64,000 bases of DNA, taken from the NCBI RefSeq assembly GCF_030412915.1, contig NZ_JAUHJR010000001.1, forward strand, positions 434,001-498,000, written 5' to 3'. The notes under the pieces were generated by a model. It was given only the letters and a program-made list of their open reading frames with translations. It was not told the DNA's origin and did no database searches. The DNA is from Nocardioides abyssi. GTDB taxonomy: Bacteria; Actinomycetota; Actinomycetes; Propionibacteriales; Nocardioidaceae. Position 1 is the first letter of the stretch, and every line of letters begins with the position of its first letter. Positions 7,899-16,125 of this stretch are shown here, in pieces. A program made the translations under genes and the position numbers.

Positions 7899-8675
7899 GT
7901 GGCGGACTGGAAGCGTGGGTTGAGGCGGGTGCTCTACCCCGCCTACGAGGCCCGGATGCTGCGCCGGCTGCCCGCCGACCAGCTGCCCAAGCACATCGGC
8001 GTGATGCTCGACGGCAACCGCCGCTGGGCGCGCGCCGTGGGCCGCGACACCGCCCACGGGCACCGCGCGGGCGCGGCCAACATCGAGCCGCTGCTGGGCT
8101 GGTGCGACGAGGTCGGCATCGAGGTGGTCACGCTGTGGCTGCTCTCCACCGACAACCTCAACCGGCCCGCCGCCGAGCTCGCGCCGCTGCTGGAGATCAT
8201 CGAGGAGGCCGTCACCAGCCTCGCCGCCCAGCAGCGCTGGCGGCTGCACCCGGTCGGCGCGCTCGACCTGCTGCCCGCGCGCACCGCCGAGCTGCTCAAG
8301 GCCGCCGCGGAGTCCACCCGCGACGTCGACGGCCTGCTCGTCAACGTCGCCGTCGGGTACGGCGGTCGCCGCGAGATCGCCGACGCCGTCCGCTCGCTGC
8401 TCCAGGAGCACGCCGAGCGTGGCACCACCCTCGAGGAGCTCGCCGAGCAGATCGACGTCGAGCACATCGCCGACCACCTCTACACCAAGGGCCAGCCCGA
8501 CCCGGACCTCGTCATCCGCACCTCCGGCGAGCAGCGGCTCGGTGGCTTCCTGCTGTGGCAGAGCGCGAAGTCGGAGTTCTACTTCTGCGAGGCCTACTGG
8601 CCCGACTTCCGCCGCGTCGACTTCCTGCGCGCGATCCGCGCCTACGCCCAGCGCGAGCGCCGCTTCGGCGCCTGA
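7899..8675 (+). CDS. uppS: Isoprenyl (cis-prenyl) transferase, short-chain Z-type
   Basis: The 258-residue protein belongs to the cis-prenyltransferase family, which adds isopentenyl diphosphate units in Z configuration to make polyprenyl carriers for cell-wall synthesis. It carries the substrate block HIGVMLDGNRRWARAVG, whose Asp binds the diphosphate-magnesium, and the C-terminal block DLVIRTSGEQRLGGFLLWQSAKSEFYF. The MLDGNRRW form resembles the short-chain Z-farnesyl diphosphate synthases such as Rv1086. The frame is open 105 nt further upstream, but the GTG at 7899 fits both the family N-terminus and the leaderless -10 box. The mycobacterial neighbour order (hemolysin III, this gene) is kept. 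Confidence 0.87.
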   Translation: MADWKRGLRRVLYPAYEARMLRRLPADQLPKHIGVMLDGNRRWARAVGRDTAHGHRAGAANIEPLLGWCDEVGIEVVTLWLLSTDNLNRPAAELAPLLEIIEEAVTSLAAQQRWRLHPVGALDLLPARTAELLKAAAESTRDVDGLLVNVAVGYGGRREIADAVRSLLQEHAERGTTLEELAEQIDVEHIADHLYTKGQPDPDLVIRTSGEQRLGGFLLWQSAKSEFYFCEAYWPDFRRVDFLRAIRAYAQRERRFGA

Positions 8676-8741
8676 TCCCTCGTTCAGGGGATGTTCACCC
8701 TGGGGACGGGCGTGTCGCGGTCCTCGGGGTGCGCCGCGGCG

Positions 8742-8945
8742 TACGTTCTCGCTCAGTGGCCGGTGGGGAAGCCGGCCACGTCGGGAGGTCCGCTCGTGAG
8801 CGATCACGACTGCAGCGCGCGACAGGCAGCTGCCTGCCGTGGGCGAGGGGGCCGGCACTCCGGCCTGCGGGCCCGGTCCCGGTCCAACCGCGTGAGCTAG
8901 GGACCCGGGCGTCGAGTGCGCGTGCCGTCCCGTGAGGGGTGAACC
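8742..8945 (+). promoter_or_regulatory. Structured 5' leader of the PhoH2 gene
   Basis: About 270 nt separate the isoprenyl transferase from phoH2. A possible -10 box TACGTT sits at 8742-8747, so the leader would start near 8754. It begins with a perfect 8-bp hairpin (8756-8763 with 8772-8779, loop TGGGGAAG). A stem TCGTGA-GCGA-TCACGA follows at 8794-8809 and a CAGGCAGCTGCCTG palindrome near 8827. A small ORF (8796-8900) with its own ribosome site lies inside. The layout looks like a regulatory leader; it does not match the c-di-AMP or cobalamin riboswitch consensus that I know. Confidence 0.45.
8796..8900 (+). CDS. Small ORF in the phoH2 leader (possible leader peptide or PhoAT-like antitoxin)
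   Basis: A 34-codon frame starts with GTG at 8796, preceded by GGGAGG at 8783-8788 with 7-nt spacing, one of the best ribosome sites nearby. The product (starting MSDHDCSARQAAACRG) is Arg- and Cys-containing and very basic. It ends 45 nt before phoH2. The same frame is open back to an ATG at 8691 (69 codons) but without a ribosome site. Mycobacterial phoH2 genes are preceded by a small gene, phoAT, reported to encode an antitoxin for the PIN domain. Position and size suggest a counterpart, but I cannot compare the sequences. It could equally be a leader peptide or non-coding. Confidence 0.35.
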   Translation: MSDHDCSARQAAACRGRGGRHSGLRARSRSNRVS

Positions 8946-10310
8946 GTGCCGACCACCACGGCCAAGCAGACCCGGACCACCAGCAGCACCCGCGCCGCCC
9001 GCCCAGCGGTGCCGGCGACCCGCACCTACGTCCTCGACACCAGCGTGCTGCTGGCCGACCCCGGCGCGCTGCGCCGGTTCGCCGAGCACGAGGTCGTGCT
9101 GCCGGTGGTCGTCATCACCGAGCTCGAGGGCAAGCGGCACCACCCCGAGCTCGGCTTCTTCGCGCGCACGGCGCTGCGGGCGCTCGACGACCTCCGGGTC
9201 ACCCACGGCCGGCTCGACGAGCCCGTGCCGGTGGGGGAGGAGGGCGGGACCCTGCGGGTGGAGCTCAACCACACCGATCCGCAGGCGCTGCCGTCGGGCT
9301 TCCGGCTCGGCGACAACGACACCCGCATCCTCGCCGTCGCCAAGAACCTCGCCGACGAGGGCCGCGCGGTCACCCTGGTCTCCAAGGACCTCCCGCTGCG
9401 GATCAAGGCCTCGGCGGTCGGCCTGGACGCCGAGGAGTACCGCGCGGAGGCCGTCAGCGACTCCGACACCGGTTACTCCGGCATGGCCGAGCTGGAGGTC
9501 GCCGCCGCCGAGCTCGACGAGCTGTACGACGACGGGGTGCTCGACCTCGAGGTCGCCCGTGACCTGCCGTGCCACCAGGGCCTCGTGCTGCTCTCCGACC
9601 GCGGCACGGCGCTGGGCCGGGTCGGCCCGGACAAGCGGATCCACCTGGTGCGCGGCGACCGGGAGGCGTTCGGCGTCCACGGCCGGTCCGCGGAGCAGCG
9701 GGTGGCGCTCGAGATGCTGCTCGACCCCGAGGTCGGCATCGTCTCCCTCGGCGGCCGGGCCGGCACCGGCAAGTCGGCGATGGCCCTGTGTGCCGGTCTC
9801 GAGGCGGTGCTCGAGCGCGGCCAGCACCAGAAGGTCGTGGTCTTCCGGCCGCTCTTCGCGGTCGGCGGCCAGGAGCTCGGCTACCTGCCCGGATCGGAGG
9901 CCGAGAAGATGGGCCCCTGGGCGCAGGCGGTCTTCGACACCCTCGGCGCGATGACGTCCAAGGACGTCATCGAGGAGGTGCTCGACCGCGGGATGCTCGA
10001 GGTGCTGCCGCTGACCCACATCCGCGGTCGGTCCCTGCACGACTCCTTCGTCATCGTCGACGAGGCGCAGTCGCTGGAGCGCAACGTGCTGCTCACCGTG
10101 CTCTCGCGGATCGGCGCGGGCTCCAAGGTCGTCCTCACCCACGACGTCGCCCAGCGCGACAACCTGCGGGTGGGCCGGCACGACGGGATCGTCGCGGTCA
10201 TCGAGAAGCTCAAGGGGCACCCGCTCTTCGCCCACGTCACGCTGACCCGCTCCGAGCGCTCGCCGATCGCGGCGCTGGTCACCGAGATGCTGGAGAACGT
10301 CACGTTGTAG
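8946..10310 (+). CDS. phoH2: PhoH2: PIN-domain ribonuclease fused to PhoH ATPase
   Basis: The 454-residue protein has an N-terminal PIN nuclease domain (starting [13 protein letters not shown], about residues 27-160, with conserved acidic residues in DTS, ITELEG and the later [11 protein letters not shown]) and a C-terminal PhoH ATPase domain. The ATPase domain carries Walker A GRAGTGKS and Walker B VIVDEAQ. This fusion is the PhoH2 type, known in mycobacteria as an RNA helicase plus ribonuclease with toxin-antitoxin features. GTG 8946 is preceded by GAGGGG with 6-nt spacing. It sits after the isoprenyl transferase as in the mycobacterial region. A strong hairpin follows the gene. Confidence 0.9.
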   Translation: MPTTTAKQTRTTSSTRAARPAVPATRTYVLDTSVLLADPGALRRFAEHEVVLPVVVITELEGKRHHPELGFFARTALRALDDLRVTHGRLDEPVPVGEEGGTLRVELNHTDPQALPSGFRLGDNDTRILAVAKNLADEGRAVTLVSKDLPLRIKASAVGLDAEEYRAEAVSDSDTGYSGMAELEVAAAELDELYDDGVLDLEVARDLPCHQGLVLLSDRGTALGRVGPDKRIHLVRGDREAFGVHGRSAEQRVALEMLLDPEVGIVSLGGRAGTGKSAMALCAGLEAVLERGQHQKVVVFRPLFAVGGQELGYLPGSEAEKMGPWAQAVFDTLGAMTSKDVIEEVLDRGMLEVLPLTHIRGRSLHDSFVIVDEAQSLERNVLLTVLSRIGAGSKVVLTHDVAQRDNLRVGRHDGIVAVIEKLKGHPLFAHVTLTRSERSPIAALVTEMLENVTL

Positions 10311-10360
10311 CCGTCACGTCCCGGCCGTGAGCCTGCCGACACCGGTCTGGACAGCTGGGG

Positions 10361-10402
10361 CCGGCGGGGCTGGTGTGACGGATGTGTCACACGCCCCGCC
10401 GG
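10361..10402 (+). terminator. Long bulged hairpin after phoH2
   Basis: CCGGCGGGGC (10361-10370) plus GTGTGAC (10373-10379) pairs with GTCACAC (10386-10392) plus GCCCCGCCGG (10393-10402): 17 bp with a 2-nt bulge and a 6-nt loop. There is no T run, but such GC stems serve as actinobacterial terminators. Confidence 0.5.
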
Positions 10403-10454
10403 GCTCCGTCCACGACCCGGCCGGTCGCTTTGGCGGGCTCCCCCTCGGTCGTGC

Positions 10455-11174
10455 ATGGTGTCGGGGTCCCTGGCCTCTACCCCCGTGGATGACTCCCCTG
10501 TGTCGAAGCACGTCAAGCACGTCCCGAAGCACCGTCGCGCGTCCGAGCCCCGGCTCACGCGCGCCCCGCGACAGGCCCTGCGCACCACGGCCCTCCTCTC
10601 CGGGGTGGCCGTCGCGACGACCGGCGCCGCCGTCTCCGGCGGCGTCCTGTCCGGCCCCGGCGCGGTCAACGCCGCCGCCGGTGACGTCTCCGCCGTCGCG
10701 GACGGCGCACGCCTGACCGGCTCCGAGCTCGCCGAGGACCGCGCGTCGTCGGTGACCCGCTCCACGGACCGCCGCGAGCAGGCGGACCCCACCAAGCAGG
10801 CCACGCTCCGCGAGGAGCTCGGCGCCGCCGCCGGCACGGGCGCCACCCGGGCGATCACCCGCACCGAGGACCTCTCCGACGCCGACCCGCGCTCGATCGC
10901 GCGCGCCATGCTCGGCGAGTTCGGCTTCTCCGCCGACCAGTTCTCCTGCCTCGACTCGCTGTGGGTCAGCGAGAGCGACTGGCGCGTCGACGCCGACAAC
11001 CCCACCTCGTCGGCCTACGGCATCCCGCAGGCGCTCACCGGCATGCACGAGCTGCCGGCCGACTACATGACCTCGGCCGCCTCGCAGATCCGCTGGGGCC
11101 TGGGCTACATCCGCGACGCCTACGGCTCGCCGTGCAACGCCTGGTCCTTCAAGCAGGGCAACAACTGGTACTGA
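10455..11174 (+). CDS. Secreted transglycosylase-like (SLT/resuscitation-type) protein
   Basis: The protein (239 residues from the ATG at 10455) has a very basic N-terminal region, a hydrophobic segment (TTALLSGVAVATTGAAVSGGVL) for export, a low-complexity linker, and a C-terminal module of about 80 residues. That module (CLDSLWVSESDWRVDADNPTSSAYGIPQAL, ending NAWSFKQGNNWY) is the actinobacterial lytic-transglycosylase-like fold, with the catalytic Glu in SESDW. It should cut peptidoglycan outside the membrane. The start is uncertain: GTG at 10485 or 10500 would give shorter but still exportable forms, and none has a clear ribosome site. It converges on fumarase across a repeat palindrome. 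Confidence 0.72.
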   Translation: MVSGSLASTPVDDSPVSKHVKHVPKHRRASEPRLTRAPRQALRTTALLSGVAVATTGAAVSGGVLSGPGAVNAAAGDVSAVADGARLTGSELAEDRASSVTRSTDRREQADPTKQATLREELGAAAGTGATRAITRTEDLSDADPRSIARAMLGEFGFSADQFSCLDSLWVSESDWRVDADNPTSSAYGIPQALTGMHELPADYMTSAASQIRWGLGYIRDAYGSPCNAWSFKQGNNWY

Positions 11175-11193
11175 GCAACGTCGACCCCCAGCC

Positions 11194-11243
11194 GCCTCGT
11201 GCTGCTGAGGGTGCGTCCTGGCGCACGCTGAGCAGCACGAGGC
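11194..11243. repeat. Intergenic palindrome, repeat family A, copy 1
   Basis: Two 22-nt arms (11194-11215 and 11222-11243), starting GCCTCGTGCTGC and ending GCAGCACGAGGC, pair with two mismatches around a 6-nt loop. Two further copies of the same palindrome lie at 49215-49264 and 49318-49373. Here it sits between convergent genes and can serve as a two-way terminator. Confidence 0.8.
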
Positions 11244-11255
11244 CGGCGCGGGGTG

Positions 11256-12659
11256 TCAGGGGTGGGTCATCGACTCCACGTCGAGCGCCTCGTCGAGCTG
11301 GGCCTCGGTGACCTCGCCGCGCTCGACGAAGCCCATCGCGACGACCGTCTCGCGGATCGTCGCGCCGTCCGCGAGCGCCTGCTTGGCCACCTTGGCGGCG
11401 TTCTCGTAGCCGATGTGCTTGTTCAGCGGTGTGACGACCGACGGCGAGGACTCGGCGTACTGCCGCATCCGCTCGGCGTCGGCGGTGATCCCGTCGATGC
11501 AGCGCCGGGCCAGCACGGTGGAGGACGTCGAGAGCAGCCGCACCGACTCCAGCACGTTGCGCGCCATCACCGGCATCGCGACGTTGAGCTCGAAGCTGCC
11601 GCTCGCGCCGGCGGTCCCGACGGCCGCGTCGTTGCCGACGACCTGGGCGCACACCATGAGCGTGGCCTCGGGCAGCACCGGGTTGACCTTGCCGGGCATG
11701 ATGCTCGACCCCGGCTGCAGGTCGGGCAGGTGGATCTCGGCCAGGCCGGTCGTCGGGCCCGACGACATCCAGCGCAGGTCGTTGCAGATCTTCGTCAGGC
11801 CGACCGCGATGGTCCGCAGCACGCCGGAGAGCTCGACGAGCGAGTCGCGGGTGCCCTGGGCCTCGAAGTGGTTGCGCGCCTCGGTGAACGGCTGGCCGGT
11901 GCGCTCGCCGAGCACCTCGATCACCCGCGCGGCGAAGCCAGGCGGGGTGTTGATCCCGGTGCCGACGGCGGTGCCGCCCAGCGGCAGCTCGCGGACGCGG
12001 GGGAGGACCGACTCGAGCCGCTCGGCGGCGTACCGCACCGTCGCGGCGTAGCCGGAGAACTCCTGGCCGAGCATCACCGGCGTGGCGTCCATCAGGTGGG
12101 TGCGGCCGGACTTCACCAGGCCGGCGAACTCCTCGGCCTTGGCCTCGAGGCTGGTGGCCAGCACGTCGAGGGCCGGCAGCAGCTGCCCGGTCACGGCCAG
12201 CGCCGCGGCCACGTGGATGGCGGTGGGGAAGGTGTCGTTGCTCGACTGGCTGGCGTTGACGTGGTCGTTGGGGTGCACCTCGGTGCCGGCCCGCCCGGCC
12301 AGCGAGGCGATGACCTCGTTGGCGTTCATGTTCGAGCTGGTCCCCGAGCCGGTCTGGAAGACGTCGACGGGGAACTCGCGGTCGTGGCGGCCCTCGGCGA
12401 CCTCGGTCGCGGCGGCGACGACGGCGTCAGCCTTCGCCCGGTCCAGCACACCGAGCTCGCCGTTGGTCGTGGCGGCGGCGGCCTTGACCAGGCCGATGGC
12501 GTGGACGAGCGCGGGCTCGATGGGGGTGCCGGAGATCGGGAAGTTCTCCACCGCCCGCTGGGTCTGGGCCCGCCACAGCGCCTCGCGAGGCACCTGGACC
12601 TCGCCCATGCTGTCGTGCTCGGTCCGGAACTCGCCCTGGGTCTGCTGGTCTGCGCTCAC
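11256..12659 (-). CDS. fumC: Fumarate hydratase, class II
   Basis: The 467-residue protein is a class II (iron-independent) fumarase of the TCA cycle, converting fumarate and water to malate. Visible family blocks are [14 protein letters not shown] (about residues 100-113), [26 protein letters not shown] and the superfamily signature [12 protein letters not shown] near residue 320, which holds the mobile active-site loop. The GTG at 12659 was chosen because it overlaps the upstream stop as GTGA and the protein then begins [18 protein letters not shown], the usual fumarase N-terminus. It is co-transcribed with the spermidine-synthase-like gene. A class I fumarase lies 1.6 kb away. Confidence 0.93.
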   Translation of the reverse strand: MSADQQTQGEFRTEHDSMGEVQVPREALWRAQTQRAVENFPISGTPIEPALVHAIGLVKAAAATTNGELGVLDRAKADAVVAAATEVAEGRHDREFPVDVFQTGSGTSSNMNANEVIASLAGRAGTEVHPNDHVNASQSSNDTFPTAIHVAAALAVTGQLLPALDVLATSLEAKAEEFAGLVKSGRTHLMDATPVMLGQEFSGYAATVRYAAERLESVLPRVRELPLGGTAVGTGINTPPGFAARVIEVLGERTGQPFTEARNHFEAQGTRDSLVELSGVLRTIAVGLTKICNDLRWMSSGPTTGLAEIHLPDLQPGSSIMPGKVNPVLPEATLMVCAQVVGNDAAVGTAGASGSFELNVAMPVMARNVLESVRLLSTSSTVLARRCIDGITADAERMRQYAESSPSVVTPLNKHIGYENAAKVAKQALADGATIRETVVAMGFVERGEVTEAQLDEALDVESMTHP

Positions 12660-13351
12660 GGCTCGACCGGTACCCGCGCGACGTAGAGCCAATAGTGCTC
12701 GTCGCGGTCCTGGAGCCGGACGGCGTGCGGGTGGGCCTCCGCCGCGCCGAACACGCCCGCCATCGCCTCCGCCAGCTCCGGCGCCTCGGCGGCGGACCAG
12801 ACCACCAGCACCCCGCCCGGTCGCAGCACCGCGCGGACCGTGGCCAGGAACGGCTCCCGGTAGATCGCGGCGTTGGCGTCGTGGACGAGGTAGCCCGGGC
12901 CGTTGTCGACGTCCAGCAGCACCAGGTCGTACGCCGCCGGGCGGGCCTCGGCGAGCGCGACGGCCACGTCGGCGACGACCACCTGCACCCGCTCGTCGGC
13001 GAGCAGTGCCGGCCCGTGGGGGACCGTGCCGTCCCGCACCCAGCCGACCAGCGCCTCCTCGATCTCCACGACCGCGCAGCGCTCGACCCGGCTGTCGGCG
13101 AGCACCTCGTGCAGGGTGAAGCCGAGCCCGAGCCCGCCCACGAGGACCGCCCGGGGGTGCTCGACCAGGACGAGCGCCGCAGCGGCCAGCGCCCGCTCGG
13201 TGCTGGTCTCGAGGGTGTCCATCACGAAGACGCCGTTGGCCCGCAGCTCCAGCGAGGTCGGGCCGTGCGGGCTGCGGCGCTCGCGCAGCACCAGCTCACC
13301 GCGCTCGGACTCCGCGCGGGCGACGACGACGTGCTCCAGCTCGTCCTCCAC
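12656..13351 (-). CDS. Spermidine-synthase-like methyltransferase-fold protein
   Basis: The 231-residue protein shows the spermidine synthase fold: [37 protein letters not shown] (glycine-rich loop and acidic strand end), then [31 protein letters not shown], which resembles the YDVIxxD block of aminopropyltransferases. Many actinobacterial proteins of this length keep the fold without proven polyamine activity. GTG 13351 is preceded by GGAGGAG about 9 nt upstream. Its stop overlaps the fumarase start by 4 bp (GTGA), so the two are coupled. It is divergent from the small secreted protein at 13438. Confidence 0.7.
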   Translation of the reverse strand: MEDELEHVVVARAESERGELVLRERRSPHGPTSLELRANGVFVMDTLETSTERALAAAALVLVEHPRAVLVGGLGLGFTLHEVLADSRVERCAVVEIEEALVGWVRDGTVPHGPALLADERVQVVVADVAVALAEARPAAYDLVLLDVDNGPGYLVHDANAAIYREPFLATVRAVLRPGGVLVVWSAAEAPELAEAMAGVFGAAEAHPHAVRLQDRDEHYWLYVARVPVEP

Positions 13352-13437
13352 GGGGCGTTGCTCCTCCGCCGGTCGTTCGTTGTACCCGGCGCGGGCCGGC
13401 CGATCGGCCCGCGCTCGTCCTTGACCAAGGAGACATC

Positions 13438-13869
13438 GTGGCACGCATCCTCCGGACCCTCGTGGCCCTCGTCCTGCTGGTGGTCCCCACCGCCGGGCTC
13501 GTCGCCTCCACCTCGACCACGGCCAGTGCCGCCCCGACGTACGGGCCGTGGAGCAGCGAGGTCCTCGGCCTGCAGGGCCGGGTCTCGCCGCCCTCGGAGG
13601 ACCAGGCCCGGGCCTTCGTTCAGTTCCGCCGCACGAAGTCCTCCGAGGGCCAGCGGCAGGTCCGGGTGGCCTACCGGGTCGCCGCCGGCAAGCGGGTGAC
13701 GCTGGCCGCCCGCAGCCTCGCGCCGGGCACGCGCACGCAGTACCGCACCGCAGCGGTGCCCTGCGGCAAGCGGATCACCGTCGTCGCGCAGGGCCGCTAC
13801 CGGGCGAGCGAGTCGGCCGACTGGTCGTCCTGGTACGAGGTCAGCGCCACCTTCAAGCGCGCCTGCTGA
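13438..13869 (+). CDS. Small secreted protein of unknown function
   Basis: I do not recognise the family. The 143-residue product has a Sec signal peptide (hydrophobic core residues 8-25, likely cleavage after TASAA near residue 32) and a mature part of about 110 residues. The mature part is rich in beta-strand-like stretches (VRVAYRVAAGKRVTLAARSL, ITVVAQGRYRAS) with two Cys, in VPCGK and at the C-terminus, that may form a disulfide. GTG 13438 follows AAGGAGA with good spacing. A hairpin at 13876-13910 follows directly. A cell-surface or secreted beta-domain protein is an inference. Confidence 0.7.
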   Translation: MARILRTLVALVLLVVPTAGLVASTSTTASAAPTYGPWSSEVLGLQGRVSPPSEDQARAFVQFRRTKSSEGQRQVRVAYRVAAGKRVTLAARSLAPGTRTQYRTAAVPCGKRITVVAQGRYRASESADWSSWYEVSATFKRAC

Positions 13870-13875
13870 TCCCCG

Positions 13876-13910
13876 CTCCTTCGGGTACCGGACGCATCGA
13901 CCCGAAGGAG
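13876..13910 (+). promoter_or_regulatory. Perfect hairpin that hides a ribosome binding site
   Basis: CTCCTTCGGGT (13876-13886) pairs perfectly with ACCCGAAGGAG (13900-13910) around a 13-nt loop. The 3' arm contains the whole Shine-Dalgarno GAAGGAG of the gene starting at 13916. In RNA coming from upstream, the site would be closed unless the hairpin is opened. It may also act as terminator of the preceding gene. Confidence 0.6.
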
Positions 13911-13915
13911 AGTGC

Positions 13916-14125
13916 ATGAGCGACAACAAGGACCAGCCGCAGCAGTCCGAGGGACAGGTCTCCGAGGCCGCCTCGATGGACACCGACGCCATCGACCAGC
14001 CGATCTCGGACGACCAGGGCGTCGCGGGCAACCCCGACCAGCCGCACGGTGCGGACGGCGAGGGCGTCGAGGCCGGCCCCAACGCCAAGCCGCGCGCGAA
14101 CATGGAGTCCAACCGCAACGACTGA
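13916..14125 (+). CDS. Small acidic, probably disordered protein
   Basis: The 69-residue protein is hydrophilic, rich in Asp, Gln, Ser and Gly, has no Cys or hydrophobic core, and should be intrinsically disordered. I do not recognise a family. The ATG at 13916 has a strong ribosome site (GAAGGAG, 5-nt spacing), which makes it a real gene despite its size. That site is locked in a perfect 11-bp hairpin with the sequence just after the previous stop, suggesting translational control or coupling to ribosomes from the upstream gene. Two large hairpins follow. Confidence 0.6.
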   Translation: MSDNKDQPQQSEGQVSEAASMDTDAIDQPISDDQGVAGNPDQPHGADGEGVEAGPNAKPRANMESNRND

Positions 14126-14147
14126 GCCGGGGCGCACCGCCCCGGTG

Positions 14148-14215
14148 CTTGACCGAAGACCCTCGCGCTTGACCGATGATCCTTCCTCGGTCAGGCGCGA
14201 GTTCTCTCGGTCAGG
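14148..14215. terminator. Extended two-part hairpin between convergent genes
   Basis: An inner stem of 15 bp with one G-U (14162-14176 with 14187-14201, 10-nt loop) is enclosed by an outer 9-bp stem (14148-14156 with 14207-14215) across a small internal loop. The arms repeat the word TTGACCGA / TCGGTCA(A/G)G. It can terminate transcription from both sides. Confidence 0.6.
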
Positions 14216-14217
14216 TT

Positions 14218-14249
14218 CACCAATTCACCGGTTGACCGGTGGATTGGTG
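14218..14249. terminator. Second strong hairpin between convergent genes
   Basis: Two 14-nt arms (14218-14231 and 14236-14249) pair with a single G-T mismatch around the loop TTGA. It stands directly next to the larger hairpin and beyond the stop of the class I fumarase, so it probably terminates that gene. Confidence 0.6.
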
Positions 14250-14287
14250 CGCTCGACCGTCCGACCGACCGGCACCGACGGGGCCGA

Positions 14288-15976
14288 CTACTGCGCGGAG
14301 CGGACGCGCAGGCCGGTGAGCGGGATGGTGGTGGTGCCGGCGGGGTCGGTGAAGAAGTCGTTGCCCTGGTCGTCGACGACGATGAAGGCGGGGAAGTCCT
14401 CGACCTCGATCTTCCAGACCGCCTCCATCCCGAGCTCGGGGTACTCGATGACCTCCTGGGACCGGATGCAGTCCTGGGCGAGGCGGGCGGCGGGGCCGCC
14501 GATCGAGCCGAGGTAGAAGCCGCCGTGCGCGGCGCAGGCGTCGGTGACCGCCTTGGAGCGGTTGCCCTTGGCCAGCATCACCATCGAGCCACCCGCGGCC
14601 TGGAACTGCTCGACGTAGGAGTCCATCCGCCCCGCGGTCGTCGGGCCGAAGGACCCCGACGCCATGCCCTCGGGGGTCTTGGCCGGGCCGGCGTAGTAGA
14701 CCGGGTGGTCCTTGAGGTACTGCGGCATCTCCTCGCCGGCGTCGAGGCGCTCCTTGATCTTGGCGTGCGCGATGTCGCGCGCCACCACGAGCGGACCGGT
14801 CAGCGACAGCCGCGTCTTGACCGGGTGCTTGCGCAGCTCGGCCAGGATGTCGGCCATCGGCATGGTCAGGTCGATCGGGACCACCTCGCCGCTGGCGATG
14901 TCCTCGGCGACGCCGGCGTCGGGCATGTACTGCGCCGGGTCGGTCTCGAGCTGCTCGAGGAAGACGCCCTCGGGGGTGATCTTGCCCAGCGCCTGGCGGT
15001 CGGCCGAGCAGGAGACGGCGATGGCGACCGGGCAGGACGCGCCGTGGCGGGGGAGCCGGACGACGCGGACGTCGTGGCAGAAGTACTTGCCGCCGAACTG
15101 CGCGCCGATCCCGAAGGACTGGGTCAGCTCGAAGACCTGCTGCTCCAGATCGAGGTCGCGGAAGCCGTGCGCCGACATCGAGCCCTCGGTGGGGAGATCG
15201 TCGAGGTAGTGCGCCGAGGCGTACTTGGCGGTCTTGAGCGCGAACTCCGCCGACGTGCCGCCGATGACGACCGCGAGGTGGTACGGCGGGCAGGCGGCCG
15301 TGCCGAGCGAGCGGATCTTCTCGTCGAGGAAGGTCAGCATCCGCTGCGGGTTGAGGATCGCCTTGGTCTCCTGGAACAGGAACGACTTGTTGGCCGACCC
15401 GCCGCCCTTGGCCATGAAGAGGAACTTGTACTCCGGCTTCCCACTGGTCTGGGGCGTGGAGTAGATCTCGATCTGCGCCGGCAGGTTGGTGCCGGTGTTC
15501 TTCTCCTCGTACGTCGTCAGCGGCGCGAGCTGGGAGTAGCGCAGGTTCAGCTGGGTGTAGGCGTCGTACACGCCCTGGCTGACGACCTCGCCGTCGTCGA
15601 CGCCGGTGATGACGCCCTCGGACTTCTTGCCCATGACGATCGCGGTGCCGGTGTCCTGGCACATCGGCAGCACGCCGCCGGCGGAGATGTTGACGTTCTT
15701 GAGCAGGTCGAGCGCGACGAAGCGGTCGTTGCCCGACGCCTCGGGGTCGTCGATGATCCGCCGCAGCTGCGCGAGGTGCGCGGGGCGCAGGTAGTGGGCG
15801 ATGTCGTGCATCGCCTCGCGGGTCAGCAGCCGGATCGCCTCGGGGGAGACCTTGAGCAGCGTCTGGCCGTCGACCTCGACGGTGGAGACGCCCTCGGTGG
15901 TCAGCAGCCGGTACGGCGTGCGGTCCGGGCCGAGGGGCAGCAGGTCGGAGTAGCGGAACTCGGGATCGCTCGACAC
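14288..15976 (-). CDS. fumA: Fumarate hydratase, class I (iron-sulfur)
   Basis: The 562-residue protein is a single-chain class I fumarase, an oxygen-sensitive [4Fe-4S] enzyme for the same TCA step as fumC. N-terminal alpha-type blocks include [21 protein letters not shown] near residue 110, with a cluster Cys. The C-terminal beta-type region includes [31 protein letters not shown] near residues 450-480. Length matches the usual 540-560. The GTG at 15976 is leaderless, with TAGTCT at 15985-15990 on the minus strand. It is not homologous to fumC, so the window holds both fumarase types. Confidence 0.92.
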   Translation of the reverse strand: MSSDPEFRYSDLLPLGPDRTPYRLLTTEGVSTVEVDGQTLLKVSPEAIRLLTREAMHDIAHYLRPAHLAQLRRIIDDPEASGNDRFVALDLLKNVNISAGGVLPMCQDTGTAIVMGKKSEGVITGVDDGEVVSQGVYDAYTQLNLRYSQLAPLTTYEEKNTGTNLPAQIEIYSTPQTSGKPEYKFLFMAKGGGSANKSFLFQETKAILNPQRMLTFLDEKIRSLGTAACPPYHLAVVIGGTSAEFALKTAKYASAHYLDDLPTEGSMSAHGFRDLDLEQQVFELTQSFGIGAQFGGKYFCHDVRVVRLPRHGASCPVAIAVSCSADRQALGKITPEGVFLEQLETDPAQYMPDAGVAEDIASGEVVPIDLTMPMADILAELRKHPVKTRLSLTGPLVVARDIAHAKIKERLDAGEEMPQYLKDHPVYYAGPAKTPEGMASGSFGPTTAGRMDSYVEQFQAAGGSMVMLAKGNRSKAVTDACAAHGGFYLGSIGGPAARLAQDCIRSQEVIEYPELGMEAVWKIEVEDFPAFIVVDDQGNDFFTDPAGTTTIPLTGLRVRSAQ

Positions 15977-15984
15977 AGGCGCTC

Positions 15985-15990
15985 AGACTA
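15985..15990 (-). promoter_or_regulatory. -10 box TAGTCT of leaderless class I fumarase gene
   Basis: On the minus strand TAGTCT is followed by 8 nt and then GTG 15976. Confidence 0.45.
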
Positions 15991-16056
15991 CGCCGCCGGA
16001 CGGGCGGCGCGGACGCCGGGAGTTCACCGATCGGCCCGCCGGCGGCCGCGGGACGG

Positions 16057-16110
16057 TAACGTCCGCGACGGTCGTGCCCACAACGGTGCGCGAGGCGCGA
16101 CCGCGCCTCG
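16057..16110 (+). promoter_or_regulatory. -10 box and leader hairpin of the polyamine/iron-type ABC operon
   Basis: TAACGT at 16057-16062 is a fitting -10 box. The following leader holds CGAGGCGC-GACC-GCGCCTCG (16091-16110), a perfect 8-bp hairpin that ends 4 nt before the AGGAGG ribosome site at 16115-16120. It could tune translation initiation or mRNA stability. Confidence 0.45.
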
Positions 16111-16125
16111 CCTCAGGAGGTAGAC

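Noticed and set aside
8742-8945. c-di-AMP (ydaO) or cobalamin riboswitch before phoH2.
   Set aside because: A GCCGGTGGGGAAGCCGGC stretch looks faintly like a B12-box region, but the order of conserved elements is wrong and no ydaO core is seen. It is described only as a structured leader.
14148-14249. CRISPR-like or integron-like repeats.
   Set aside because: The repeated words are arms of hairpins between convergent genes, irregularly spaced and without cassettes or integrase.
14288-15976. Class I fumarase as a duplicate of fumC.
   Set aside because: The two enzymes belong to unrelated families with different motifs; this is not gene duplication.
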